From an uncultured Bacteroidota bacterium (lineage in GTDB: Bacteria; Bacteroidota; Bacteroidia; UBA7662): DNA of 6,978 nucleotides. Each line of letters starts with the position of its first letter. Within the stretch, counting starts at the first letter, position 1. The position numbers and the translations under genes are program-made. The notes beneath the pieces are model-generated. The model ran no database searches and was not told the DNA's origin. It was given only the letters and a program-made list of their open reading frames with translations. This document shows, piece after piece, positions 1-6,978 of this stretch. Location: the NCBI GenBank assembly GCA_903908015.1, contig CAIVQI010000366.1, forward strand, positions 1-6,978, written 5' to 3'.

Positions 1-303
1 GGAATGATCGTTCCAGTGCTGGCCTATATCACAGTCATTACCCTGATGTGGCTTCTGGCGCTGTCGAATTTTGTTCGCAGCCGATCTTCTGACTCTTCCC
101 ATGAGGGTTGGGGTCCGTCGGTGCTCCTTACCCTTGGCGCCAGCTTGTTTGTCGTCTCCGACGCAGTTTTGGCTTTCGAAAAATTCATCGCGCCATTCCC
201 TGGGGCTAGGCTCACGGTTATGGGGACATATATTCTGGCACAATTGGCGTTGGTGAGGGGATTTATGAGTGGGGCATCCCCTGTGTTCAAAAGTCAAAAT
301 TGA
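1..303 (+). CDS. YhhN/TMEM86 family (lysoplasmalogenase-like) membrane protein, 3' end only
   Basis: The reading frame is open to the left window edge (first codon GGA), so this is the C-terminal 100 residues of a longer protein; family members are usually somewhat over 200 residues. Numbering from the first visible Met, a hydrophobic helix spans about residues 3-23, a second about 38-62 and a third about 70-88. The second contains GASLFVVSDAVLA (45-57), and the third carries TYILAQ (75-80). Both match the conserved GA-LF-SD-LA and TY-AQ signatures of the YhhN/TMEM86 family of multi-pass membrane proteins. Characterised members are lysoplasmalogenases that cleave the vinyl-ether bond of lysoplasmalogens. 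The activity here is inferred from family membership only, and many bacterial members are untested. The gene converges on the large minus-strand gene and its last 17 bases overlap that gene's 3' end. Its promoter and N-terminus lie outside the window. Confidence 0.8.
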   Translation, partial: GMIVPVLAYITVITLMWLLALSNFVRSRSSDSSHEGWGPSVLLTLGASLFVVSDAVLAFEKFIAPFPGARLTVMGTYILAQLALVRGFMSGASPVFKSQN

Positions 304-3300
304 GCGAGAAATGCCATACCCGACGCAGACGTTGGCCATCATCTATGCCCTGCGCCCGATCGATGCGCAAGTAATAGCCCAAAATCCTCATTCTTAAGCC
401 GTAGCCATAGCCCATCAGGATGGGGTCGCGACTGGTGATCACCTTCACCCGTACCGGGCCGTTTTCATAAAAACGTACGTTCAGTGGATTTTCTTCGGCA
501 AATGGGTTAACCCCACTCCAGGCGGTGCCCATATCGAAGAATGTCATGATGGAGAAATTCCGCCAAAATTCTGAGGCCACTGGGGTGCGCGACAGCACCT
601 GCACGAGTGGGCAACGCAACTCGGTGTTGAACAGGGCCAAATTGGACCCATTGCGGCTGTTCTGCCAGAATCCCCGCATCGGGGCGGCTAAAGCTTCATA
701 AGCAAAAGACTCAGAAGACGGCGGAGGCAGCAGATTGTCGCGCTGGGGCAGCAGCCAATTCTCCACACCCCCCAACAAAAACAGTGTTTTTTGTCCACCC
801 AACCCAGCAGCCAGATGGGTGCGACCTGTCCAAATCATGTTTTTGTAAAGGCGCACGTAGCGACGATAATCAAGTTGCAGCAGATTCATCGGAGCCGAGC
901 GGGGCGATATCAAAGCGTAGGATTCGAGCGATAGTTTCCAGCGGGTGCCACTGAGCAGATTCGGCCCCAAATCGCGTGTATTGTCGTACACAAACTCAGT
1001 CTTGATGGCAGCCAGATGGTTGAGCGTGCTTTCGCGATATATGCTGTATAGGTCTGTAGAAAGTGGCACTTGCCGTTCCGTTCGGTACATCCCCGATACG
1101 CGTAGACTGGAATAGCGGTGGAATGGGAGGGAAAATTGACTCAGGCCCTCAAGCACATTGCGGCGGTAGGTTGTTGGACCAAACACCGTCGTAGGTGCCC
1201 CTTGTTGAACGGAACGACCTTGTACCAGCATAAACTTTTTATCGATTCGCTTCTTAAGCGACTCATACATCACGAAATACTGATTCCCACTCAAACTGCC
1301 GGCCATGAGCGCCCCAGCACTGATCCTATAATCCTCAAAAAGGTCTGATGCACTGCCTTTGAATATAAATCCACCCCCCAAACCCTGTAAACTGTTGATG
1401 GTAGAGATGGTGAACGAGGGCATATCAGGTTGGAATAGGGTATTGCCTGCCTGAGATACCATGAATTCGATGCCCATGGCCGGCACATAAGGCTGAATCC
1501 TGCGCTGTTTGTCACGCTCCGCGCGTTCCAATGGGTCCTCTTTGATGGCGAATTCAGGCTCCTTCACGATGATGTATGAGGCCAGGCTATCGCTGGCGGG
1601 CACTTCCACCTCAAGCAATGGATAACGCGCAGGGGGGAGGTAGCTGTAGGCCGAAGCAGAATCGCCCGTCGCGTCGCGCTGCATCGTGGCGCCAAACTGA
1701 CGGTTGTCGATGAGCCCCGACCCCTGCAAGCCAGCGGTTGGCCGTTGACCGAATGTCCGGTTCGTCGGCTTATTGGGGATGCCCGATGACCCATTTTGAG
1801 GCAATCCATCGATGTCCCCACCCCGCTCTGCCCGTAACCTTGTGGGGGGCGCCGCAACGGGGTTCTGTTCCGCTGCTGCCGGCGGGCGAAGTTGTAGGCG
1901 CAACAAATTCCTCTGTCGTGGCCGCTGAATTTCCTCCAAACAAAAGCTACCTGGTAGTCCGGTGTGCAAGCGAATGATTGGATCGGAGGCGCGACCGCAA
2001 TCCAAGATAGTGAGGGCCGGGATGACCCTGGTATGAGCTACGGGAACGTCACCGTCGGTAGATTGTATTCCAGGTGCTTGATGGGTTGTGTCGGTCAAAA
2101 AATCCAAACGGGCGAGTTGCCGCGATGGAATGCCCGATGCATCAGACAGAAAAACAAATTGTGTGCTGTCGGTTCGGCGCGGCGACCGTTCCGAAATGCC
2201 TAACGATTGGGTGAGGTTCACGGTAGTGTCGATGTGCACCTCCGTAATCCGGGCAGCGAACAAATCGGGATGCGGGTTCGGGTTCAGCGAGTCGCCGCAG
2301 GGCACGGAAGTGTACAGCAGCCATTCTTCGTTGAGGAACCGAGGCGACAACTCATCACACAGGTCGCGCGTGAGCGGCTGAAAAGTGCGCGATTTTGGAA
2401 AAAATGCCATCAGGTCATTTTGCCCCTTTTTTCGTGCCGATAATACCAGGTAACGCCCAGATGGATGCATGTCGATGCTGTTGATCTGATCCACCCCGGT
2501 TAACAAAATATCTGTTTTTTCCTGCTCTCCCGAAGCCTTCCAACCCAGCTGTCCATATCGAATTCGTCCTTTTGCCTCATAGAAATAATGCAGCAGTTCG
2601 GGGCCAGGTTGCCATGCCATCAATGGCTCAGCCGCTCCGGGTGCTATGGCCTGCCACTTCACCCCGCTGCGCTGTTGAAATAGGATTTTACCGGTATTTA
2701 ACGCCTCAACGGTCAACCTATATGATCCGTTTTTCTGTTCCATTCGGGCCAACAACCGACCCTTTGGGTGCAGCGCCAAACCCACAGTTTCTGCATTTCG
2801 CCAAATGGGACGCCAAATGCTGTCGGTTTTGGGTGTTGTACGGCCTGAGTCGTCCTGCGCAAAGCGCTCATTAAAATAATTCAACCAGTCCTTGCCGATA
2901 ACTTTCATTTTGGTACCGGTCACATAGGCCATACCGCTGCGGAAGTCACGGTTCACCCGGGTGAGGTAGAGGGCGTTTGAGAGCGAAGAAGTCCCATAGC
3001 GTTCGGTGATATAGTGCCAAAAACTAACCCCAGCGAGTTCGGGATCACGGTTGATGAGTTGACTAAACCGACGGACACCACCGGTTTTCAATTGCTGCCT
3101 CAGGCGGTTGTCGCGCTCGAAATTCCAGCCAGATTGGATATAGGCCAGTAGGCCCTGTTCGTACCAATCCGGCAGATATATCAAGGCTGAATTCTGGACG
3201 CGCTCGGTGAGGCGTCCGCCATAAAGCATCTCTTCGATCAGCACGCGTGCCACGCCGCGCCGCAACTCCTCATGGAATTTTTCGCGCTCCTGGTGGTAGT

Positions 3301-3685
3301 AGACCACGATCTTATTGCCCCCAAGACGGGTTAGCCCTCCACGGTTGTACTGATCCAGGTCGAATCCCAAATTCGATTGCTTCAGGTCATTGTGGGTTTG
3401 GTAGACCATTACCTGATAGGGATCATCGGAGCGATAGCCAAGCAACTCCTCCACTTCACGGATTTGATTGGGTGCCGTGGCCAGGGTATAACGGCCCAAT
3501 TCGTCGGCTTCCATGTGGAAGTAGACCTGAACGTTGTCCTTTTCCAACATCGACCATTCATAAAATTTGAATTGGATGCGGTTCTTGCCAAAATAGGTTT
3601 GCGAAGCCTGGCTTTGCCCATGCGCCCATTCCACGCTCAATGCGAAAAGGATGAGGAGAATCAGGCGGCCGACCAGCATAATCAT
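287..3685 (-). CDS. TolB-like beta-propeller protein with C-terminal Omp85/surface-antigen-type barrel
   Basis: This 1132-residue protein was not assigned to a named gene. I chose the ATG at 3685 because a signal peptide starts there (hydrophobic residues about 4-19, likely cleavage before Q24) and it lies 28 bases after the preceding stop. An ATG at 3679 is equally possible. The longer frame begins with TTG inside the upstream gene and adds a charged, non-signal leader. Residues about 25-280 resemble a peptidase-MA-like region: LPDWYEQGLLAYI (171-183) matches the LP-WF-EGLAEY element, but the HExxH helix is replaced by HEELRRG (from 138). Residues about 293-530 show propeller blades with HPKGR, HPSGRYLVLSAR and ERSPR...VFLSD signatures. 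A variable linker (about 540-735) follows. Residues about 738-1132 look like an outer-membrane barrel with MRGF (1003-1006), FFDMGTAW and a terminal Phe, as in the Omp85 family. No POTRA repeats are visible. It is probably anchored in the outer membrane with the propeller in the periplasm. The function is unknown; co-location with porU/porV suggests an outer-membrane or T9SS role. See the finding on a possible frame disturbance near 1984-1816. Confidence 0.85.
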   Translation of the reverse strand: MIMLVGRLILLILFALSVEWAHGQSQASQTYFGKNRIQFKFYEWSMLEKDNVQVYFHMEADELGRYTLATAPNQIREVEELLGYRSDDPYQVMVYQTHNDLKQSNLGFDLDQYNRGGLTRLGGNKIVVYYHQEREKFHEELRRGVARVLIEEMLYGGRLTERVQNSALIYLPDWYEQGLLAYIQSGWNFERDNRLRQQLKTGGVRRFSQLINRDPELAGVSFWHYITERYGTSSLSNALYLTRVNRDFRSGMAYVTGTKMKVIGKDWLNYFNERFAQDDSGRTTPKTDSIWRPIWRNAETVGLALHPKGRLLARMEQKNGSYRLTVEALNTGKILFQQRSGVKWQAIAPGAAEPLMAWQPGPELLHYFYEAKGRIRYGQLGWKASGEQEKTDILLTGVDQINSIDMHPSGRYLVLSARKKGQNDLMAFFPKSRTFQPLTRDLCDELSPRFLNEEWLLYTSVPCGDSLNPNPHPDLFAARITEVHIDTTVNLTQSLGISERSPRRTDSTQFVFLSDASGIPSRQLARLDFLTDTTHQAPGIQSTDGDVPVAHTRVIPALTILDCGRASDPIIRLHTGLPGSFCLEEIQRPRQRNLLRLQLRPPAAAEQNPVAAPPTRLRAERGGDIDGLPQNGSSGIPNKPTNRTFGQRPTAGLQGSGLIDNRQFGATMQRDATGDSASAYSYLPPARYPLLEVEVPASDSLASYIIVKEPEFAIKEDPLERAERDKQRRIQPYVPAMGIEFMVSQAGNTLFQPDMPSFTISTINSLQGLGGGFIFKGSASDLFEDYRISAGALMAGSLSGNQYFVMYESLKKRIDKKFMLVQGRSVQQGAPTTVFGPTTYRRNVLEGLSQFSLPFHRYSSLRVSGMYRTERQVPLSTDLYSIYRESTLNHLAAIKTEFVYDNTRDLGPNLLSGTRWKLSLESYALISPRSAPMNLLQLDYRRYVRLYKNMIWTGRTHLAAGLGGQKTLFLLGGVENWLLPQRDNLLPPPSSESFAYEALAAPMRGFWQNSRNGSNLALFNTELRCPLVQVLSRTPVASEFWRNFSIMTFFDMGTAWSGVNPFAEENPLNVRFYENGPVRVKVITSRDPILMGYGYGLRMRILGYYLRIDRAQGIDDGQRLRRVWHFSLNFDF

Positions 3686-3713
3686 CTGAGTTTGAAAGGT
3701 TAACCGATCATGT

Positions 3714-4376
3714 TTAGCCTTCCGCCATTCCGCCCGTCGTGCCGTTGTTGATGAATGGGTTGTGCCGACGTTCCAGACCAATTTGGGTGGCGGGGCCGTG
3801 ACCAGAATAAAGGGTATAGGAATCGGGTAGGCTCATGAAGCAACGGTGAATGGATGCGATTAAGGTGTTGTAGTTGCCTCCAGGCAGGTCGGTTCTGCCG
3901 ATACTGCCCTGAAAAAGCACGTCGCCTCCCAAGACCCATTCCTCACGTTCATTGATGAAGATCAAACTACCCGACGAATGGCCGGGTGCCTCGCGCACTT
4001 TAAGTAACAATTCCCCGAGCTCAATCACATCTCCCTCCGACAGATAGCCTTCGGGGGATGGAGAAGCCGTGGCCTGAATCCCAAACACGGGCGCATAGGC
4101 AGTCAGACGATTCAAATCGGCTTCATCGTTTCGGTGTATCCATGGCTTCAGGCCATAGGTCTGGAACACAAAATCATTGCCCAAAACATGGTCGATGTGG
4201 CAATGGGTATTGAGTAAGCGAGTTGGACGAAGACCTTTTTGGGTGATGTATGCTGTTAGCGTCTGTTGTTCCTCGGGGTACTGACAACCAGGGTCAATGA
4301 TCAGCGCATTTCCGTGTTCATCATACACCAAGTAGGTGTTTTCCTGGAAGACGCCGAATTCAAACCCCTGAATCAT
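3714..4376 (-). CDS. MBL-fold (glyoxalase II-like) metallohydrolase
   Basis: A 220-residue protein with the full metallo-beta-lactamase metal-binding set: THCHIDH at 57-63 (H58, H60, D62, H63), H133 in APGHSSGS, D152 in GGDVLF and H193 in YSGHGP. The early IIDPGC segment (26-31) is also typical. The GRTDLPGG stretch (160-167) and compact size match the glyoxalase II-like subgroup, often annotated as hydroxyacylglutathione hydrolase. The glutathione-binding C-terminal domain of true glyoxalase II is absent, so a thioester or other small-molecule substrate is possible but not determined. No signal peptide is visible, so it should be cytoplasmic, unlike its neighbours. Its ATG begins 8 bases after the porV stop, which implies co-transcription and perhaps translational coupling. 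There is no Shine-Dalgarno-like sequence in front of it. All metal ligands are intact, so it is likely an active enzyme. Confidence 0.93.
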   Translation of the reverse strand: MIQGFEFGVFQENTYLVYDEHGNALIIDPGCQYPEEQQTLTAYITQKGLRPTRLLNTHCHIDHVLGNDFVFQTYGLKPWIHRNDEADLNRLTAYAPVFGIQATASPSPEGYLSEGDVIELGELLLKVREAPGHSSGSLIFINEREEWVLGGDVLFQGSIGRTDLPGGNYNTLIASIHRCFMSLPDSYTLYSGHGPATQIGLERRHNPFINNGTTGGMAEG

Positions 4377-4384
4377 CGCAGCAG

Positions 4385-5611
4385 TTATTCGCCGGCGGCG
4401 AAGGCCGCCAAATCGAAGTTGAGGCCAAAACGCAGGGTGTTTTCTAAAGGATGCCCACCCTGCAAGCGCGTTGTGGGAACCAAATACGCAAAGTTGATGT
4501 GGAATACCTGATAGCGAAGTCCAGCACCCATGGTCATAAACTGACGCCCGCCCTTGGTCGGATGCTCATAAAAATAGCCGCCTCGGAGGGAGAAAACATT
4601 GTTATACCAATATTCGAGTCCAAGCGATACATTAATCTCACGCAGTTCTTCTAATCCGCCGTCTGGTGCATCACCAAATGACGAAAAGACCCCTTCCAAC
4701 ACTGATTTTTTGTTGGGGTCTTGTCCCCTTTCAATCTCCCAACCGCCCTGCGGATTCGGAATTAAGCGACCACTGCTGTCGCGGGCATAGATGGGATTGG
4801 TGGGCACGAGCAATTTGTTGAGGTCGAGCGAAACACTCAGGCGATTAAAGGCGTCGATTTGGGCCGTTGCCGTTGTGCCCAGCCGCAAATTGGTGGGCAG
4901 GAAATTCGTGTTCCCAGACTCTGAATAGGCGATTTTGGCACCCAAATTGGTGATGCTAGCCCCAAATGCGATCTCGCCATCTTTACCCATCACCGTGGCA
5001 GGGGTGCGGTAATAGGCCGACAAATCCCCCGCAAATGATTGGCCCGGTATGGTTTGTTGGTTTTGATCGAGGCCGGCCGCTAAATTGGAATAGATGTAGC
5101 GCAATCCGATGCCCATGCTGAATTTATCACCCAATTTACGCGAATAAACCCCGTCAACCGCAAATTCATTGGGCTTGAACGTCGCAATTTGTTGGCCTGT
5201 TATGTCGGTGAAGGTGATGTCACCCAATGAAAAGTACCTGAGAGAGCCACCGATAGTCTGCATTTTATCGAGGCGCTTGTAAAAGCTCACATAAGACAAA
5301 CTGATATCGGGCACGAGATTGCGCAACCAGGGGTTGTAATTGATGCCAATGCCCAGATTGTCTTCAGCGAATGCCAATTTTGCGCCGTTCCAGTGTATGC
5401 TGTTCACATCCGGTTGCGTGGCTGCCCCCACTTCACCCATGGCACCGGCACGGGCATCGGGCGAAATCAGCAGGAAGGGAACGGCAGTGGTGATGGTATT
5501 TAAGTTGCCCCCGCCCAATTGTCCGGGTGTAATCTGGCCCCACAAGGGATTGTTGAACAAGAGTGAGGCCGTAATCAGGGTCGGAGTAAGAAATCCGGCG
5601 GTTAATTTCAT
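4385..5611 (-). CDS. porV: Type IX secretion system outer-membrane protein PorV (LptO)
   Basis: PorV is the FadL-like outer-membrane barrel of the T9SS. It receives cargo from the SprA/Sov translocon and carries it to the PorU sortase. The 408-residue product is of normal family length. Recognisable family segments are AVPFLLISPDARAGAMGEVG (43-62), the HWN-AK segment (73-78), NPWLRNLVPDISLSYVSFYK (93-112) and RYFSLGDITFTD (125-136), followed by alternating beta-strand sequence to the end. I chose the ATG at 5611 because it opens directly on a signal peptide (MKLTAG..., likely cleavage before Q26). A TTG eight codons upstream (5635) would add a Pro/Asn-rich leader and is unlikely. It follows porU by 53 bases, the usual order in Bacteroidota, and precedes the hydrolase gene by 8 bases. 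Two small oddities are Gly in place of the usual Pro in HWNPAK, and eight residues (AAFAAGE-type tail) after the final barrel strand. Confidence 0.95.
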   Translation of the reverse strand: MKLTAGFLTPTLITASLLFNNPLWGQITPGQLGGGNLNTITTAVPFLLISPDARAGAMGEVGAATQPDVNSIHWNGAKLAFAEDNLGIGINYNPWLRNLVPDISLSYVSFYKRLDKMQTIGGSLRYFSLGDITFTDITGQQIATFKPNEFAVDGVYSRKLGDKFSMGIGLRYIYSNLAAGLDQNQQTIPGQSFAGDLSAYYRTPATVMGKDGEIAFGASITNLGAKIAYSESGNTNFLPTNLRLGTTATAQIDAFNRLSVSLDLNKLLVPTNPIYARDSSGRLIPNPQGGWEIERGQDPNKKSVLEGVFSSFGDAPDGGLEELREINVSLGLEYWYNNVFSLRGGYFYEHPTKGGRQFMTMGAGLRYQVFHINFAYLVPTTRLQGGHPLENTLRFGLNFDLAAFAAGE

Positions 5612-5664
5612 GGTTATGGGGTTCGGGGAATTCAAAATGGAAAAACAGGGTTAAAAAAAGACAA
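5612..5664 (-). other. porU-porV intergenic gap with no clear promoter or terminator
   Basis: This is the largest gap inside the gene cluster (53 bases). Read on the coding strand it has a T7 run and a T5 run soon after the porU stop, but no hairpin precedes them. I see no good match to the Bacteroidota promoter pair (TTTG near -33 with TAnnTTTG near -7) and no Shine-Dalgarno-like sequence before the porV ATG. Read-through from porU is the simplest reading. Confidence 0.5.
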
Positions 5665-6978
5665 TTAGCGCAAAATTACAAGTTTTTGGGACTCGGAGGC
5701 CGATTCGCCATTGGCCGTGCGGAGCCATAGGTGATAAACATAAACACCGTTCCCTATGAAGTTGCCGTAGTCATCCAGGCCATCCCATGTGATGCTATTG
5801 TCGGAATAGCCCTCCGTTTGGATGTTGCTGCGAATCGACTTCACCCGGCGGCCCAGGGTATTGTACACGTCTATTCCCACTTCCAGCGGTTCTCCGGGCC
5901 GGTTATGGTCGAATTGGAAGGTGGTTTGGTTGGAGAAAGGATTGGGATAATTAAAGAGGCGCGAAACAAGCAGGCGTTCAGCATCAACCACCACAAAAGA
6001 AATGGCGTGCGTAGAAGAATTGTTGTGCACATCCCAGACCTTCATATTGAGTTGATAATGGCCAGGATCAAGGAGAAAGAATGGGTAGCGAATTTCACCA
6101 CGGGTGTAATCGTCGAGCGCTGATTCGTAAAATTGATTCAGAATGATTGGGCTGTTCACTTCACCATTGCGGATGAGGGTGATGTCGCGTCCGATGCCCG
6201 CACCCGCCGTATTGATGCCGCTGCTGTCGAACAAATCTGCCAGAAAGAGTGGGTTTGCATCGGTTATACCCCCATCACGGAAGCTGCGGTCGTTCATATA
6301 GAGCCGTATTTGGGGTCCCCGGTTGTCGGGAGCCACCGTGGTGGCCGTACCCCCCACAATGACTTCGCGGTAATCGCCCGCTGCATCACCCGTGGGGCCT
6401 TTGGCGTATAAGTTAATTCGACCGGGTCCAAATTGATAGGCGATGTCACGTGGAACCACGAAACTAAACGACCAATCCCCATTTAGTATGCTTGCTCGTC
6501 CACGATAGAGCAGGTTTCGGAACTCTGTGTAGGAGGTAGGGGGAGAATCGGAGCTGTTCCCGAGGGTCCGCACGGTCGTGGTTTTATCGAAAACCGAAGG
6601 CACCAATTCGCCCTGAAAATTCGTTCGCTTGGCACCACTTTGAGCGTCCACCACCTCTCCATCGATGCGCACGAGTGCCAGGGCTTTGAGGGTATCGCCA
6701 TAGGGGGTCACTTGAACATTATTGATGCGGTTCACGTCGATGCCATCGTTCGGATAAGCCAGTCGCAACGCGGGGTCGCCCAGTAGGGTGAAGTTGCGTG
6801 TGTTGATGGATCCCAGGTCGGAATTCGACACCCGCATGAACACCTCCCCCAGGGTGGGCCGTTGCCCGTTCGACCCCATGCGAAATAATTCATCCTTGTA
6901 GAGTCGTGTGGTGAGCATTTTGTTGCCGAAGGTAAACGTGATGCGGGTGGTGGTCATCAAAGCGATGGCGCCGCCTAA
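5665..6978 (-). CDS. porU: Type IX secretion system sortase PorU, C-terminal part
   Basis: PorU is the cell-surface C25-family cysteine peptidase of the T9SS. It removes the C-terminal sorting domain of cargo and joins the mature protein to anionic lipopolysaccharide or releases it. The frame is open through the right window edge, so only the last 437 residues of a protein normally over 1000 residues are present. The catalytic Cys/His lie upstream and are not visible. Residues 1-12 (GGAIALMTTTR) and the LLGDPALRLAYP segment (about 65-76) match the end of the gingipain-type C25 domain. Beta-rich domains follow (about 80-335), then a T9SS type A-like C-terminal domain from FNYPNPF (342-348) through NGVYVYHL to the terminal KLVILR. 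PorU is known to keep its own C-terminal domain. The adjacent porV gene, its partner in the attachment complex, supports the call over an ordinary C25-family cargo protease. Confidence 0.92.
   Translation of the reverse strand, partial: LGGAIALMTTTRITFTFGNKMLTTRLYKDELFRMGSNGQRPTLGEVFMRVSNSDLGSINTRNFTLLGDPALRLAYPNDGIDVNRINNVQVTPYGDTLKALALVRIDGEVVDAQSGAKRTNFQGELVPSVFDKTTTVRTLGNSSDSPPTSYTEFRNLLYRGRASILNGDWSFSFVVPRDIAYQFGPGRINLYAKGPTGDAAGDYREVIVGGTATTVAPDNRGPQIRLYMNDRSFRDGGITDANPLFLADLFDSSGINTAGAGIGRDITLIRNGEVNSPIILNQFYESALDDYTRGEIRYPFFLLDPGHYQLNMKVWDVHNNSSTHAISFVVVDAERLLVSRLFNYPNPFSNQTTFQFDHNRPGEPLEVGIDVYNTLGRRVKSIRSNIQTEGYSDNSITWDGLDDYGNFIGNGVYVYHLWLRTANGESASESQKLVILR
5668..5955 (-). other. T9SS type A-like C-terminal domain within PorU
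   Basis: About 96 residues forming an Ig-like beta sandwich signal. It starts at the YPNPF box and includes the conserved DVYNTLGRRV strand, ITWDG, the NGVYVYHL strand and a terminal KLVILR. In cargo proteins this domain directs export and is cut off by PorU; in PorU itself it is known to be retained and to take part in the attachment complex. Confidence 0.88.

Noticed and set aside
256..282. A perfect 7-base inverted repeat (AGGGGAT/ATCCCCT, 13-base loop) near the end of the YhhN-family gene, a possible terminator.
   Set aside because: It lies inside coding sequence and no T-run follows it on either strand, so it lacks the rest of an intrinsic terminator.
3377..3703. A 108-codon plus-strand frame opposite the start of the large gene.
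   Set aside because: It is complementary to the signal peptide and N-terminal region of a well-supported gene, with no domain signature of its own.
3686..3781. A longer N-terminus for the large gene, starting at TTG 3781.
   Set aside because: It would overlap the hydrolase gene by 68 bases and put a charged 32-residue leader before an obvious signal peptide. The ATG at 3685 fits better.
5612..5635. An upstream TTG start for porV at 5635.
   Set aside because: The ATG at 5611 opens directly on the signal peptide, and the added residues have no signal-like character.
5731..6123. A 130-codon plus-strand frame opposite porU.
   Set aside because: It is antisense to strongly conserved PorU sequence, shows no recognisable motif, and reads like the complement of a real gene.

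Overview
The window looks like a piece of a Bacteroidota chromosome. It carries the 3' end of a gene for a PorU-like type IX secretion system (T9SS) sortase followed by a complete porV. These proteins are essentially confined to the Bacteroidota and their close relatives. The lack of Shine-Dalgarno-like sequence in front of the internal starts and the signal peptides ending in G-Q fit that phylum. I cannot name a genus from the sequence.

Layout, right to left along the minus strand: (1) 6978-5665, the C-terminal 437 residues of PorU, cut by the window edge, covering the end of the C25 (gingipain-type) peptidase domain, intermediate beta domains and a T9SS C-terminal domain; (2) 5611-4385, PorV, the outer-membrane barrel that works with PorU in the attachment complex; (3) 4376-3714, a small metallo-beta-lactamase-fold hydrolase with an intact metal site; (4) 3685-287, a 1132-residue secreted or outer-membrane protein that appears to join a degenerate peptidase-MA-like region, a TolB-like beta-propeller and a C-terminal Omp85/surface-antigen-type beta-barrel. 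Gaps between these genes are 53, 8 and 28 bases, so they probably form one operon. On the plus strand at the left edge (1-303) lies the 3' end of a YhhN/TMEM86-family membrane protein gene. It converges on the large gene, and the two coding regions overlap tail to tail by 17 bases.

How they may work together: PorU and PorV remove the sorting signal from T9SS cargo and attach or release it at the cell surface. The large propeller-barrel protein sits in the same transcription unit and is predicted to be in the same membrane, so it is a candidate for outer-membrane or T9SS biogenesis. That link is inference from context and domain make-up. The hydrolase is probably cytoplasmic and its substrate is not evident.

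The most interesting points are the propeller-barrel fusion next to porU/porV, the apparent loss of the zinc site in its N-terminal region, and a stretch of that gene (about 1984-1816) where a different reading frame looks more protein-like than the annotated one. I found no RNA genes, mobile elements, CRISPR arrays or convincing promoters or terminators. There is no gene-free stretch longer than 53 bases.
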